Assembly: GCA_964443385.1 (NCBI GenBank)
Contig: CAYUCO010000078.1
Location: forward strand, 1-10,469
Length of the DNA: 10,469 nt
Source of the DNA: VFHP01 sp964443385
GTDB taxonomy: Bacteria > Chloroflexota > Dehalococcoidia > Lucifugimonadales > UBA2985
Direction of reading: 5' to 3'
Shown: positions 1 to 6,357 of the stretch, one piece after another
Layout: each line of letters opens with the position of its first letter
How positions within the stretch are numbered: the first letter of the stretch is position 1
Made by a program: the position numbers and the translations under genes
The notes under the pieces: generated by a model
What the model saw: only the letters and a program-made list of their open reading frames with translations
Told to the model about the DNA's origin: nothing
Database searches by the model: none

Positions 1-1
1 A

Positions 2-2272
2 CGTAGGCAAAGCTATGAGAATCGTCCTTATGGTATGGCTTCGATTTATCTTCAACAAGCTCTATATCCACTTCCTCATCCGTATCATTGGCCAACCATA
101 GGATTTCACGAAGATTTAAATGCAGCAACACTCGAGGACGCCAAGAAATTCTTCAGAGAATTTTATAGTCCATCTAATGCTAGTTTATCAATAGCGGGTG
201 ATTTTGATGTGGATAAAACAAAAACTCAGGTAGAAAAATACTTTGGGAGCTTGAAGCAGGGACCAAGTTTGAACCGTAAATCCAATATGGAAAGTATGAT
301 ACAGGGAAAGACGAGTATTACTCTTTATGACAAAGTGCTTCTTCCTAAACTTATATTAGCTTGGCCTTCAACTCCAAGATTTCATGAAGATGAGGCTGCA
401 TTGTCTATCTTGGCTTCTATACTGGGCGCAGGTAAAGTATCACGATTGCATAAAACATTGGTGTACGAGCGACGTATCGCCCAAAGTGTAGGCGTAGGTA
501 ACGGACCTTCGGAGATAGCTGGAGAATTTTACTTAGAGGCTACTGCTGCACCAGATCATTCAATTAAAGAGATAGAGGACGCTGTTCTTGGCGAGATTGA
601 AAAGATACAAAAAGAACCTCCGTCACAAGAAGAATTACAGAGAATAAAGAATGTGATGGAACTTCAAAGAATAAGACAGATGGCGCAGGTTGGAGGTTTT
701 GGTGGAAGGGCTAACAGATTGAATTCATTCAATGTTTTCGCGGGAGATCCAGGTTTAATAAACACCGATTTTGAACGTTATATCGCTGTAACCCCTGAAG
801 ACATTAGCAGGGTGGCACAGACCTACTTGTCTGCCAGATTAGTATCCTTGGTAGTTTTACCTGAACCATCTTTTAATCAAACCCCAGAGGATGTAGATCG
901 TTCTTTGAAACCCAGCCCTGAAAAACAGAAGAAATTTAATCCACCCGTTACCAAAAGAACTAAATTAGGCAATGGCCTCAACGTTCTTTTGGTCGAAAAG
1001 CAAGAATTGCCCATTGTAACGTTTGGGTTACTGCTTGGTTCAGGGGCCTCAACAGATCCTTCAAATAAACCTGGGTTGTCTGCACTTACCTCATCTATGT
1101 TACAGGAAGGTACGACGAGCCACACCAGTCAGGAGATAAGTAGTGAATTTGAATTTATGGGTACTCAACTCAATATATCTGTAGGTAGAGAACGAACAGT
1201 ATTCTCCACTGCAACCATAGATCGTTATTTTGCCAAGGCTATGGAATTGATATCAGATATAGTCAAGAATCCTTCATTTCCTCCCGATGAGTTCGATAGG
1301 ATAAGAAAAGAAAGGCTGACATCTTTAAGAAGGCTAAGAGATGACTCAACTGCTTTAGCAAGCAGAGTAGCTCCTGGCTTAATATATGGTTCAGATAGTG
1401 CGTATGGTCATCCAATTGGGGGTACTGAAGAGTCGGTGGGTGCATTTGAGATCGAAGACTTAATAGAATATTGGAAAGCTAATTATGATCCAGATAGCGC
1501 TACATTATTGGTGGTCGGCAACGTTTCTTTGGACGATGTGAAAGATATAACCAATAAATATTTTGGTGACTGGAATGTCAAGATTACTGATAATCAACTA
1601 GAGAAACCTATGGAATCACTTTACTCGCATTCTGCAAATCTGATTTATTTATTGGACAAACCAGGCGCAGCTCAATCTATCATCAGATGCGGGGTGTTGG
1701 GTCCACCTAGAATAAATGCGAATTATTCTTCATTGATACTGTTGGATAGTATATTTGGGGGGCAATTTACCTCTAGATTGAATATGAATTTACGACAGGA
1801 TAAAGGTTATAGCTATGGATATAGATCTTGGATCGATTGGCATAAGAAATCATCGTTGTTCGGTTTTGGTGGAGCGGTAGAAACAGATGTGACCGGAAAT
1901 GCCCTTAATGAAACTATAAAAGAAGCTCGTCGAATTATCGCTGACACTCCTGTGAGCAGAAATGAGTTTGAATCCGCTAAAGCAGGTTTGATAAGGGAGT
2001 TTCCTTCTCTATTCGAAACTCAGGGCCAAATTCTTGAAGGACTGGCTCAGATAGTTTCTTATGATTTACCTGATGATTATTACAATCATATTATCGATGA
2101 AATTGCCTCTACATCTTTAGAAGATGTTAATAGAGTTGCTAAAGAGATTTTAAGTAAGGACAGATTGGTTACCTTACTTGTCGGCGATCGTTCAGTTATA
2201 GAGGAACAGATAAAAACTCTTGGCTGGGATATATGTTTACTCGACCATAATGGACGGATTATTACCAATTGA
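2..2272 (+). CDS. M16 family metallopeptidase, two-domain, 5'-truncated by the window edge
   Basis: This is a pitrilysin/insulinase-type (M16) peptidase, a zinc protease family in which two homologous halves form a clamshell. The frame is open to base 2, and the residues before the first ATG (position 35) read RRQSYENRPYG, a stretch typical of the M16 N-terminal half. Position 35 is therefore internal and the true start lies upstream. The HxxEH zinc motif and the third glutamate ligand are expected just outside the window. The remainder of the first half runs to about 870. The second half starts near 950 (KLGNGLNVLLVEKQELPIV) and reaches the end. It has no HxxEH where one would fall (TSSMLQEGT) but keeps the LRQDKGYSYGYRSW segment near 1785-1830, as in the non-catalytic halves of this family. 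Export cannot be judged without the N-terminus. The exchanger gene follows 55 bp later with no terminator seen, so co-transcription is possible. Confidence 0.93.
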   Translation, partial: RRQSYENRPYGMASIYLQQALYPLPHPYHWPTIGFHEDLNAATLEDAKKFFREFYSPSNASLSIAGDFDVDKTKTQVEKYFGSLKQGPSLNRKSNMESMIQGKTSITLYDKVLLPKLILAWPSTPRFHEDEAALSILASILGAGKVSRLHKTLVYERRIAQSVGVGNGPSEIAGEFYLEATAAPDHSIKEIEDAVLGEIEKIQKEPPSQEELQRIKNVMELQRIRQMAQVGGFGGRANRLNSFNVFAGDPGLINTDFERYIAVTPEDISRVAQTYLSARLVSLVVLPEPSFNQTPEDVDRSLKPSPEKQKKFNPPVTKRTKLGNGLNVLLVEKQELPIVTFGLLLGSGASTDPSNKPGLSALTSSMLQEGTTSHTSQEISSEFEFMGTQLNISVGRERTVFSTATIDRYFAKAMELISDIVKNPSFPPDEFDRIRKERLTSLRRLRDDSTALASRVAPGLIYGSDSAYGHPIGGTEESVGAFEIEDLIEYWKANYDPDSATLLVVGNVSLDDVKDITNKYFGDWNVKITDNQLEKPMESLYSHSANLIYLLDKPGAAQSIIRCGVLGPPRINANYSSLILLDSIFGGQFTSRLNMNLRQDKGYSYGYRSWIDWHKKSSLFGFGGAVETDVTGNALNETIKEARRIIADTPVSRNEFESAKAGLIREFPSLFETQGQILEGLAQIVSYDLPDDYYNHIIDEIASTSLEDVNRVAKEILSKDRLVTLLVGDRSVIEEQIKTLGWDICLLDHNGRIITN

Positions 2273-2327
2273 TGCATTCTTGTTTCTCATTGCTAGTCAT
2301 TAATTTTTCTGTGGAGTCTTGATATTT

Positions 2328-3374
2328 ATGGCAAGTTCACTCTTGTGGTTTCAGTTGGCAGCTATGGCATTGATCATTCTTTTTGCCTCAAAGTATTTAG
2401 TTAGATCAGCAGATGTAATCGCTGTGGAGACTGGCATGGGACGTTCTTTTGTTGGCGTGCTGCTATTGGCGACAGCTACGTCCTTACCGGAATTGGCCAC
2501 TGGGGTAAGTTCAATAATATTGCTTGGTGAGCCGGATCTTGCTGCTGGGGATGCGTTCGGGAGCAATCTTTTTAATCTCTTGATTATAGGTGTCTTGGAT
2601 TTAACTTGGAAAAATGGACCAATACTTGGTGCCGTAGGAAGGGCTCCCATTTTAGTAGCTTTTTCGGGAGCGGCTATGATAAGTGTTGCTACTTTGGCAT
2701 TACTAGTCTACTGGTCGGGGATATTTTCCATAAATACTTATGTGAGTCCGATGTCTATATTACTAATATTGGTGTTTTTACTAATTATGTATATGATTTT
2801 TCAGAGTGACAAAAATAACGATGAGGTTGCCAGTGATATGCAACAATCTGACGCTCCAGCCTCTTCCGGCCTCTCAAAAGCCTCCATGTTGTATGCTTTT
2901 TCTGCCGGCATTATGGTTTTGGCCTCTATATTTTTAGCCAGAACTGGTGATTCGATAGCAATAACAATGAATTGGCACGCTAGTTTTGTGGGAACTCAAT
3001 TTTTGGCATTTAGCACTTCTCTTCCGGAACTAGCCACATCTTTTGCTGCAGTTAGAATAGGTGCCCCGGAATTGGCCATATCTAATGTTTTGGGCAGTAA
3101 TGTTTTTAATATGGGATTTGTTCTCTTTATGGACGAACTAGCGTATACAGATGGCCCGATATGGAGCGGTATATCTCCCGTACATCTGGTTGCAGGCATC
3201 ATAGCCATTTTGATGACACTAGTGGTCATATGGGGTATATTTAGCAGTCTTAGAAAACAATCCAATACTGATGCGAATGTCGGTTTGTATGCTGGGCGAA
3301 CATGGACTTTAGAAAGCATAATGCTGATAATACTGTATATAATATCGAGCGTTGTAATATTCAACCTGTCGTGA
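2328..3374 (+). CDS. CaCA-family cation exchanger (sodium/calcium antiporter-like)
   Basis: This is a membrane antiporter of the Ca2+:cation antiporter superfamily, which exchanges Na+ or H+ for Ca2+ or related cations. The protein has 348 residues and about ten hydrophobic segments in two halves. Each half carries an alpha-repeat. The first has TSLPELATG (residues 51-59) with GSNLFN (78-83); the second has TSLPELATS (230-238) with GSNVFN (256-261). E55 and E234 match the ion-binding glutamates known for this family. A polar loop (about 160-182) joins the halves. I chose ATG 2328 because GTGGAG at 2311-2316 lies 11 bp upstream of it; an in-frame TTG at 2319 would leave only 2 bp. The substrate cannot be read from the sequence. 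The stop codon abuts the stop of the convergent VIT-type gene, so two cation transporters face each other. Confidence 0.9.
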   Translation: MASSLLWFQLAAMALIILFASKYLVRSADVIAVETGMGRSFVGVLLLATATSLPELATGVSSIILLGEPDLAAGDAFGSNLFNLLIIGVLDLTWKNGPILGAVGRAPILVAFSGAAMISVATLALLVYWSGIFSINTYVSPMSILLILVFLLIMYMIFQSDKNNDEVASDMQQSDAPASSGLSKASMLYAFSAGIMVLASIFLARTGDSIAITMNWHASFVGTQFLAFSTSLPELATSFAAVRIGAPELAISNVLGSNVFNMGFVLFMDELAYTDGPIWSGISPVHLVAGIIAILMTLVVIWGIFSSLRKQSNTDANVGLYAGRTWTLESIMLIILYIISSVVIFNLS

Positions 3375-4067
3375 TCAACCAATTATAGAAGTACCTACTA
3401 GGTTTCCTATAATGAACGTAACAGCAGCGGCTGCGCCTCCTGCCATTGACATTCTGAGGGCACCCCAGAACACGTTTTTGCTTGAGACTATGGCCACCGT
3501 GGCTCCTACCAAGAATAATGCTGTAACGCTGAATATAGAACTTAACGTAATAGCTAGATTACTTGTTATAAAAAAATATGGTGCGATTGGTATTATGGCA
3601 CCAATTGAGAATGAGAAAAAAGAGCTTAAGCTGGCTCCCCAAGGAGATCCAAGTTGTAATGGGTTTAGTCCCAATTTTTCTTTAACTATGGTATCTAAGC
3701 CCGTTTCTGGCGTTGCCATTATGTTGCGTGCAACGGTTAGAGAAACTTCTTTTGATAAACCCTTGGTTTGATATATTTCTACCAGAGTGTCCTCAGTTTC
3801 TTGAGGGAAATCTGTGATGTGTGAGGTTTCCCGTGCTATTTGATATTCATAGACGTCTCTTTGAGATCTCATAGAGACATATTCACCTGCAGCCATTGAA
3901 AATGCTCCTGCAAACAGTCCAGCAATGCCGGCTAGGAGCACGAATTTTGGATTGTCTGAACCGCCGGCGACTCCCATGACAAGAATGAAATTGGATACTA
4001 ATCCATCGTTTGCACCTAATATTGCTGCACGAAGGCTTCCATTATTTGTAATGTGTAGTCCCGTCAT
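3375..4067 (-). CDS. VIT1/CCC1-family iron/manganese transporter
   Basis: This 230-residue membrane protein belongs to the VIT1/CCC1 family, whose members move Fe2+ or Mn2+ out of the cytoplasm, usually in exchange for protons. The first helix has the family signature GANDGLVSN (18-26) and the second ends in SMAAGEYVSMRSQRD (57-71). A charged, glutamate-rich cytoplasmic segment (about 72-140) follows, corresponding to the metal-binding helical domain in VIT1-type members. Three further membrane segments lie near 146-166, 171-195 and 205-226. D21 and M58 sit where VIT1 structures place metal-coordinating Asp and Met residues (known for the family, inferred here). The start lies 6 bp after the CBS gene stop and has no good Shine-Dalgarno, which suggests translational coupling. 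Metal choice is not determinable from sequence. Confidence 0.92.
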   Translation of the reverse strand: MTGLHITNNGSLRAAILGANDGLVSNFILVMGVAGGSDNPKFVLLAGIAGLFAGAFSMAAGEYVSMRSQRDVYEYQIARETSHITDFPQETEDTLVEIYQTKGLSKEVSLTVARNIMATPETGLDTIVKEKLGLNPLQLGSPWGASLSSFFSFSIGAIIPIAPYFFITSNLAITLSSIFSVTALFLVGATVAIVSSKNVFWGALRMSMAGGAAAAVTFIIGNLVGTSIIG

Positions 4068-4073
4068 ATGAGT

Positions 4074-4529
4074 TTATTGTAAGTTATTTTCTGAGATCAT
4101 CAATTTCATGAAGTCGTGTCTGGTTACTATCCCAATTAAAGTTTTATCCTTCATTACTGGAACACGGTTAATACGCTTATTCATCATTAAATCTGCTACA
4201 TCTGATACCAAAGCATCCTCTTGGACAGTTATTACAGGTTGTATCATCACGTCTTTTACGATTTTAGAACTAACGTTTTTTGCCACTCTCTCTAGTGTTT
4301 CTGGGTCAACCCATGCGCCCATCAGAGTATAGAGGTGGGCGGCCATAGGAAGATATTTCTTGTGGAAGCCGAAGTCAGTATGGGTCAGTATCCCGACCAC
4401 TTTGTTGCTATCATCTAGAACTGGTAGACAACTCACTCCATTAGTTATCATGATTCTCGCAGCCTCTTCAATAGTTGATCCTGCATCTATTGTGACCACT
4501 TTGGTTGTCATCAATTCTGTTACTTTCAT
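4074..4529 (-). CDS. Two-CBS-domain protein
   Basis: This 151-residue soluble protein is a tandem CBS (Bateman) module. CBS1 spans about 1-55 (MKVTELMT, then VGILTHTDF at 45-53) and CBS2 about 90-145 (VKDVMIQPVITV at 91-102, then IGIVTRHDF at 132-140). An insert of about 35 residues (54-88, including AHLYTLMGAWVD) joins them. Such modules often bind AMP, ATP or related ligands and regulate a partner. I chose ATG 4529 because it begins exactly at the CBS1 motif and has GGAG six bases upstream; the frame stays open to an ATG at 4658, but the extra 43 residues resemble no domain and that start has no clear ribosome site. The VIT-type transporter gene follows after 6 bp, so a regulatory role over that transporter is a reasonable inference. 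It has no DNA-binding or enzyme domain. Confidence 0.9.
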   Translation of the reverse strand: MKVTELMTTKVVTIDAGSTIEEAARIMITNGVSCLPVLDDSNKVVGILTHTDFGFHKKYLPMAAHLYTLMGAWVDPETLERVAKNVSSKIVKDVMIQPVITVQEDALVSDVADLMMNKRINRVPVMKDKTLIGIVTRHDFMKLMISENNLQ

Positions 4530-4729
4530 TTTTTGCTCCGGGGAGTCTATTTTGTATTGTAAGATCAATATTACATCTTTAACGGGATTGTGTCTTGGGT
4601 TTGTAAGAAATGCGTCATTTTCTGTTGACTGGTTAGAGAAGCCTCTATAGAATTTCAAGTAGGATTTGTTATTTCTTGGACAATGTCTTGCAATGGAACC
4701 ACATTATTATATTACAGAGGATTTAATAC
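4530..4729. other. Divergent intergenic region between the CBS and phosphodiesterase genes
   Basis: This roughly 200 bp gap must hold the promoters of both divergent genes. Toward the CBS gene I see only a weak candidate: TTAAAG and TACAAT on the minus strand with a 15 bp spacer, near 4558-4585. Toward the phosphodiesterase there is a TATTAT at 4705-4710 without a well-spaced -35 box. No hairpin, riboswitch or repeat was recognised. The minus-strand reading frame of the CBS gene happens to remain open through 4658. Confidence 0.5.
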
Positions 4730-5287
4730 ATGAAGATAGGCCTTATATCTGATACTCATAATCCGGGAGCAGCTAAAGTTCCACCTCCAGAAGTTGTTCG
4801 AGCTTTTGAAGGTGTAGAGATGATTTTTCACGCTGGTGACATATATATACCTGCTACATTGGATTGGTTAGAACAAATTGCTCCTGTTGTGGCAGTTGAA
4901 TTAGGATCCCAGGCCCATTTTAATGGAGATCCGAGAGTTGCTGAGAAACGCAGATTTGACTTGGAAGGTTACTCCATTGGTATGGTACACGATTTAGTTA
5001 TTCCTGGTATGGGCGGTGAAGTCACAGAAGGATCAATACCAAGGGAATTTCCAGATGGTATAGACTTGCCAAAGGCGTTAGAGAGTGTATTTGGTGATCC
5101 TGTGAATGTTGTGGTATTTGGTCATACCCACCATGCTGTAGTTGAAAAACATCAGGGAGTTTTGATTGTTAATCCTGGAAGCCCCTCTTTGCCGAAGCAA
5201 ATAAGGAGGCTTGGCCAAGTTGGTATATTGGAATTGTTACCGGATGGGGCTGAGGCAAAAATTGTGGAGTTAGGTCAATATAGTTGA
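4730..5287 (+). CDS. YfcE/MJ0936-type metallophosphoesterase (phosphodiesterase)
   Basis: This 185-residue cytoplasmic protein belongs to the small calcineurin-like phosphoesterases, which hydrolyse phosphodiesters with two bound metal ions. Visible metal-site motifs are SDTH (D8, H10), HAGDI (D37), MVHD (H87) and GHTHH (H132, H134), followed by the family's VNPGSPSLP (148-156). The segment that normally reads GN(C/H/D) after the third strand is here ELGSQAHFNGD (57-67), so the usual bridging Asn is displaced or replaced; N65 may substitute. Length is normal for the family. AGAGG at 4716-4720 lies 9 bp before the ATG, supporting this start. The native substrate is unknown. The cysteine-rich small gene follows 88 bp downstream, with its own candidate promoter. 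Confidence 0.9.
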   Translation: MKIGLISDTHNPGAAKVPPPEVVRAFEGVEMIFHAGDIYIPATLDWLEQIAPVVAVELGSQAHFNGDPRVAEKRRFDLEGYSIGMVHDLVIPGMGGEVTEGSIPREFPDGIDLPKALESVFGDPVNVVVFGHTHHAVVEKHQGVLIVNPGSPSLPKQIRRLGQVGILELLPDGAEAKIVELGQYS

Positions 5288-5314
5288 TGTTAATGACGGG
5301 CTTTAGTGTATAAT
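5284..5314 (+). promoter_or_regulatory. Candidate sigma-70 promoter of the cysteine-rich small protein
   Basis: A perfect -10 box, TATAAT, sits at 5309-5314. TTGATG at 5284-5289 matches four of six -35 positions, with a 19 bp spacer that is slightly long. The -35 box overlaps the stop codon of the phosphodiesterase gene. The implied 5' leader is about 55 bases. Confidence 0.4.
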
Positions 5315-5375
5315 TATAAGACCTTAAGTCTCAGGATCTAGAAAGTTATCTCTAATAATTAATAAGGGGGTTTGA

Positions 5376-5573
5376 ATGGCTAAGTATCAATGTTCTGATG
5401 AGAGTTGTGACATGGAAGTAATGGACATTAAATGCGGTAAGTGCGGATCTGAGTTAGAGTATAAGACTATTACTAGACCGGACGGTACTAATGTAGGCGT
5501 TTCAGAATGTCCTACTGGTTGCGGTAGAATAAAATCACCTATGTGTCATGGACATGATATGGTAGTGGTGTAG
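5376..5573 (+). CDS. Small cysteine-rich, probable zinc-ribbon protein (65 aa)
   Basis: I do not recognise a named family. The 65-residue product has six cysteines in pairs: C6-x4-C11, C20-x2-C23 (CGKCG) and C45-x3-C49 (CPTGCG). A C-terminal CHGH (C57, H58, H60) follows. The CxxC knuckle plus a second Cys pair suggests a structural zinc site, and the remaining Cys and His residues could bind a second metal. There is no signal peptide or membrane segment. It is a real gene rather than chance: AAGGGGG at 5364-5370 lies 5 bp before the ATG, a TATAAT box lies upstream, and a strong terminator follows 20 bp after the stop. Possible roles are a nucleic-acid or protein-binding adaptor or a metal-binding protein; nothing in the sequence decides between them. 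Confidence 0.8.
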   Translation: MAKYQCSDESCDMEVMDIKCGKCGSELEYKTITRPDGTNVGVSECPTGCGRIKSPMCHGHDMVVV

Positions 5574-5593
5574 TTCTTCAAGTTTTTGGAATG

Positions 5594-5633
5594 AAAAGAA
5601 GCGAGGCTTTCTGTTAGGAGCCTCGCTTCTTTT
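5594..5633. terminator. Bidirectional intrinsic terminator
   Basis: A perfect 15 bp inverted repeat (arms 5594-5608 and 5619-5633) encloses a 10-base loop. The GC-rich core is GCGAGGCT/AGCCTCGC. The outer arms, AAAAGAA and TTCTTTT, provide a T-rich run on either strand. It lies between the convergent stops at 5573 and 5651 and can serve both genes. Confidence 0.92.
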
Positions 5634-5650
5634 GTATTTGTTTAAGTCCC

Positions 5651-5923
5651 TTAGTCTGTTAAAGGATGAACTTGTTCATCAAATTCTATTTCCGTGGTTC
5701 CAACAAAAATGTCCCAAGGGTGAAAAGATTCTACAAATTCTTTTGCATCTTCTAGCGTCTGGAAGCCTTTTTGTGCTCTACCAGGTTCATATCCCATGGT
5801 TCTAGCTAGGGCATCGAATCCTTTGCTAGTTCGTCTAACTCCTCCAATTTCTTCAAGCTGGCCAGTTTCAGATTCCAGCATTAATCTTTGTCCTGTTTTG
5901 TGTTCCCTCCAGTAAACTTTCAT
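5651..5923 (-). CDS. Uncharacterised 90-residue protein
   Basis: I do not recognise this family. The product is small, soluble and fairly acidic at its C-terminus. The N-terminal part (1-50) reads like a short beta-rich segment (MKVYWREHKTGQRLMLES) followed by a basic stretch, and residues 55-66 (QTLEDAKEFVES) look helical. HPWDIFVGTTEIEF (68-81) is a likely beta strand. It has no cysteine, signal peptide or membrane segment. The minus-strand leader has a run of five G (GGGGG) 8 bases before the ATG, acting as Shine-Dalgarno. The gene stands alone, ending at the shared terminator at 5594-5633, with about 150 bp upstream before the divergent membrane-protein gene. Its coding nature is supported by the ribosome site and clean placement, not by homology. 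Confidence 0.72.
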   Translation of the reverse strand: MKVYWREHKTGQRLMLESETGQLEEIGGVRRTSKGFDALARTMGYEPGRAQKGFQTLEDAKEFVESFHPWDIFVGTTEIEFDEQVHPLTD

Positions 5924-6029
5924 TCACTTACCCCCAAATATATCTAAGTATCGCTTGATATCAGTTTATCTTTTATTGTTTAGTATTCACAAGGTCGTTA
6001 GAGACCAATTTAGAGTATTATCTTATTTA

Positions 6030-6038
6030 TGATAAAAT
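6030..6038 (+). promoter_or_regulatory. Candidate extended -10 promoter
   Basis: TGATAAAAT matches the extended -10 pattern TGnTAnnnT. No convincing -35 box lies 17 bp upstream. Transcription would start near 6045, giving a leader of about 30 bases before the small membrane protein at 6075. Confidence 0.35.
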
Positions 6039-6074
6039 TTCATCATTGTTTGTCAGATAAGGTGGAAGAATAAA

Positions 6075-6335
6075 ATGATACTTAAGTTGTTTTCAGAAAT
6101 ATTCAGAATTAGACCCAAAAACCTGTTTATTTTAGGGCTTATTTTTTTCCTATTTGATTTCAGTAAATTTTTCTGGGTCGGGTTTTGCCTTACGTTTGGT
6201 AGTTTTTCGTGGTGGATAATTGTAGGAAGCTGGAAACTGACTCATCATGATGGACATGCCCAAGGAACTTCACTCAGAAGGATTAAAGATGATATTAGAG
6301 CCTCGATACATAGAGAAAGTAATAACAGATTTTGA
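6075..6335 (+). CDS. Small two-helix membrane protein (86 aa), unknown function
   Basis: I do not recognise a family. The product has two aromatic-rich hydrophobic segments, about residues 16-29 (NLFILGLIFFLFDF) and 32-51 (FFWVGFCLTFGSFSWWIIVG), that would form a short membrane hairpin. A polar, His-rich and basic tail (52-86; THHDGHAQG, then LRRIKDDIRASIHRE) is probably a cytoplasmic helix. By the positive-inside pattern (K3, R11, R13, K15 before the first helix and the basic tail), both ends would be cytoplasmic. A purine-rich Shine-Dalgarno, AAGGTGGA (6059-6066), lies 8 bp before the ATG and an extended -10 lies further upstream. It ends 22 bp from the convergent kelch gene, with no terminator visible between them. 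Confidence 0.72.
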   Translation: MILKLFSEIFRIRPKNLFILGLIFFLFDFSKFFWVGFCLTFGSFSWWIIVGSWKLTHHDGHAQGTSLRRIKDDIRASIHRESNNRF

Positions 6336-6357
6336 TGTTTTGTGATTCATATGATAA

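Noticed and set aside
2996..3382. 128-codon open frame on the minus strand overlapping the exchanger
   Set aside because: It is antisense to the second alpha-repeat of the exchanger; that conservation explains the sequence.
3412..3771. 119-codon open frame on the + strand
   Set aside because: It lies entirely antisense to the VIT-type transporter, whose family motifs make it the real gene; the product resembles nothing and has no Shine-Dalgarno.
4360..4650. 96-codon open frame on the + strand opposite the CBS gene
   Set aside because: It mirrors the CBS coding sequence and its upstream region, has no motif and no ribosome site.
4676..4710. Possible promoter (TTGGAC ... TATTAT) before the phosphodiesterase
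   Set aside because: The spacer would be 23 bp and the -35 match is only three of six; the nearer TTGCAA is too close.
6336..6357. Possible terminator between the small membrane protein and kelch genes
   Set aside because: Only the short TCATATGA palindrome is present, with no GC stem or T-tract.
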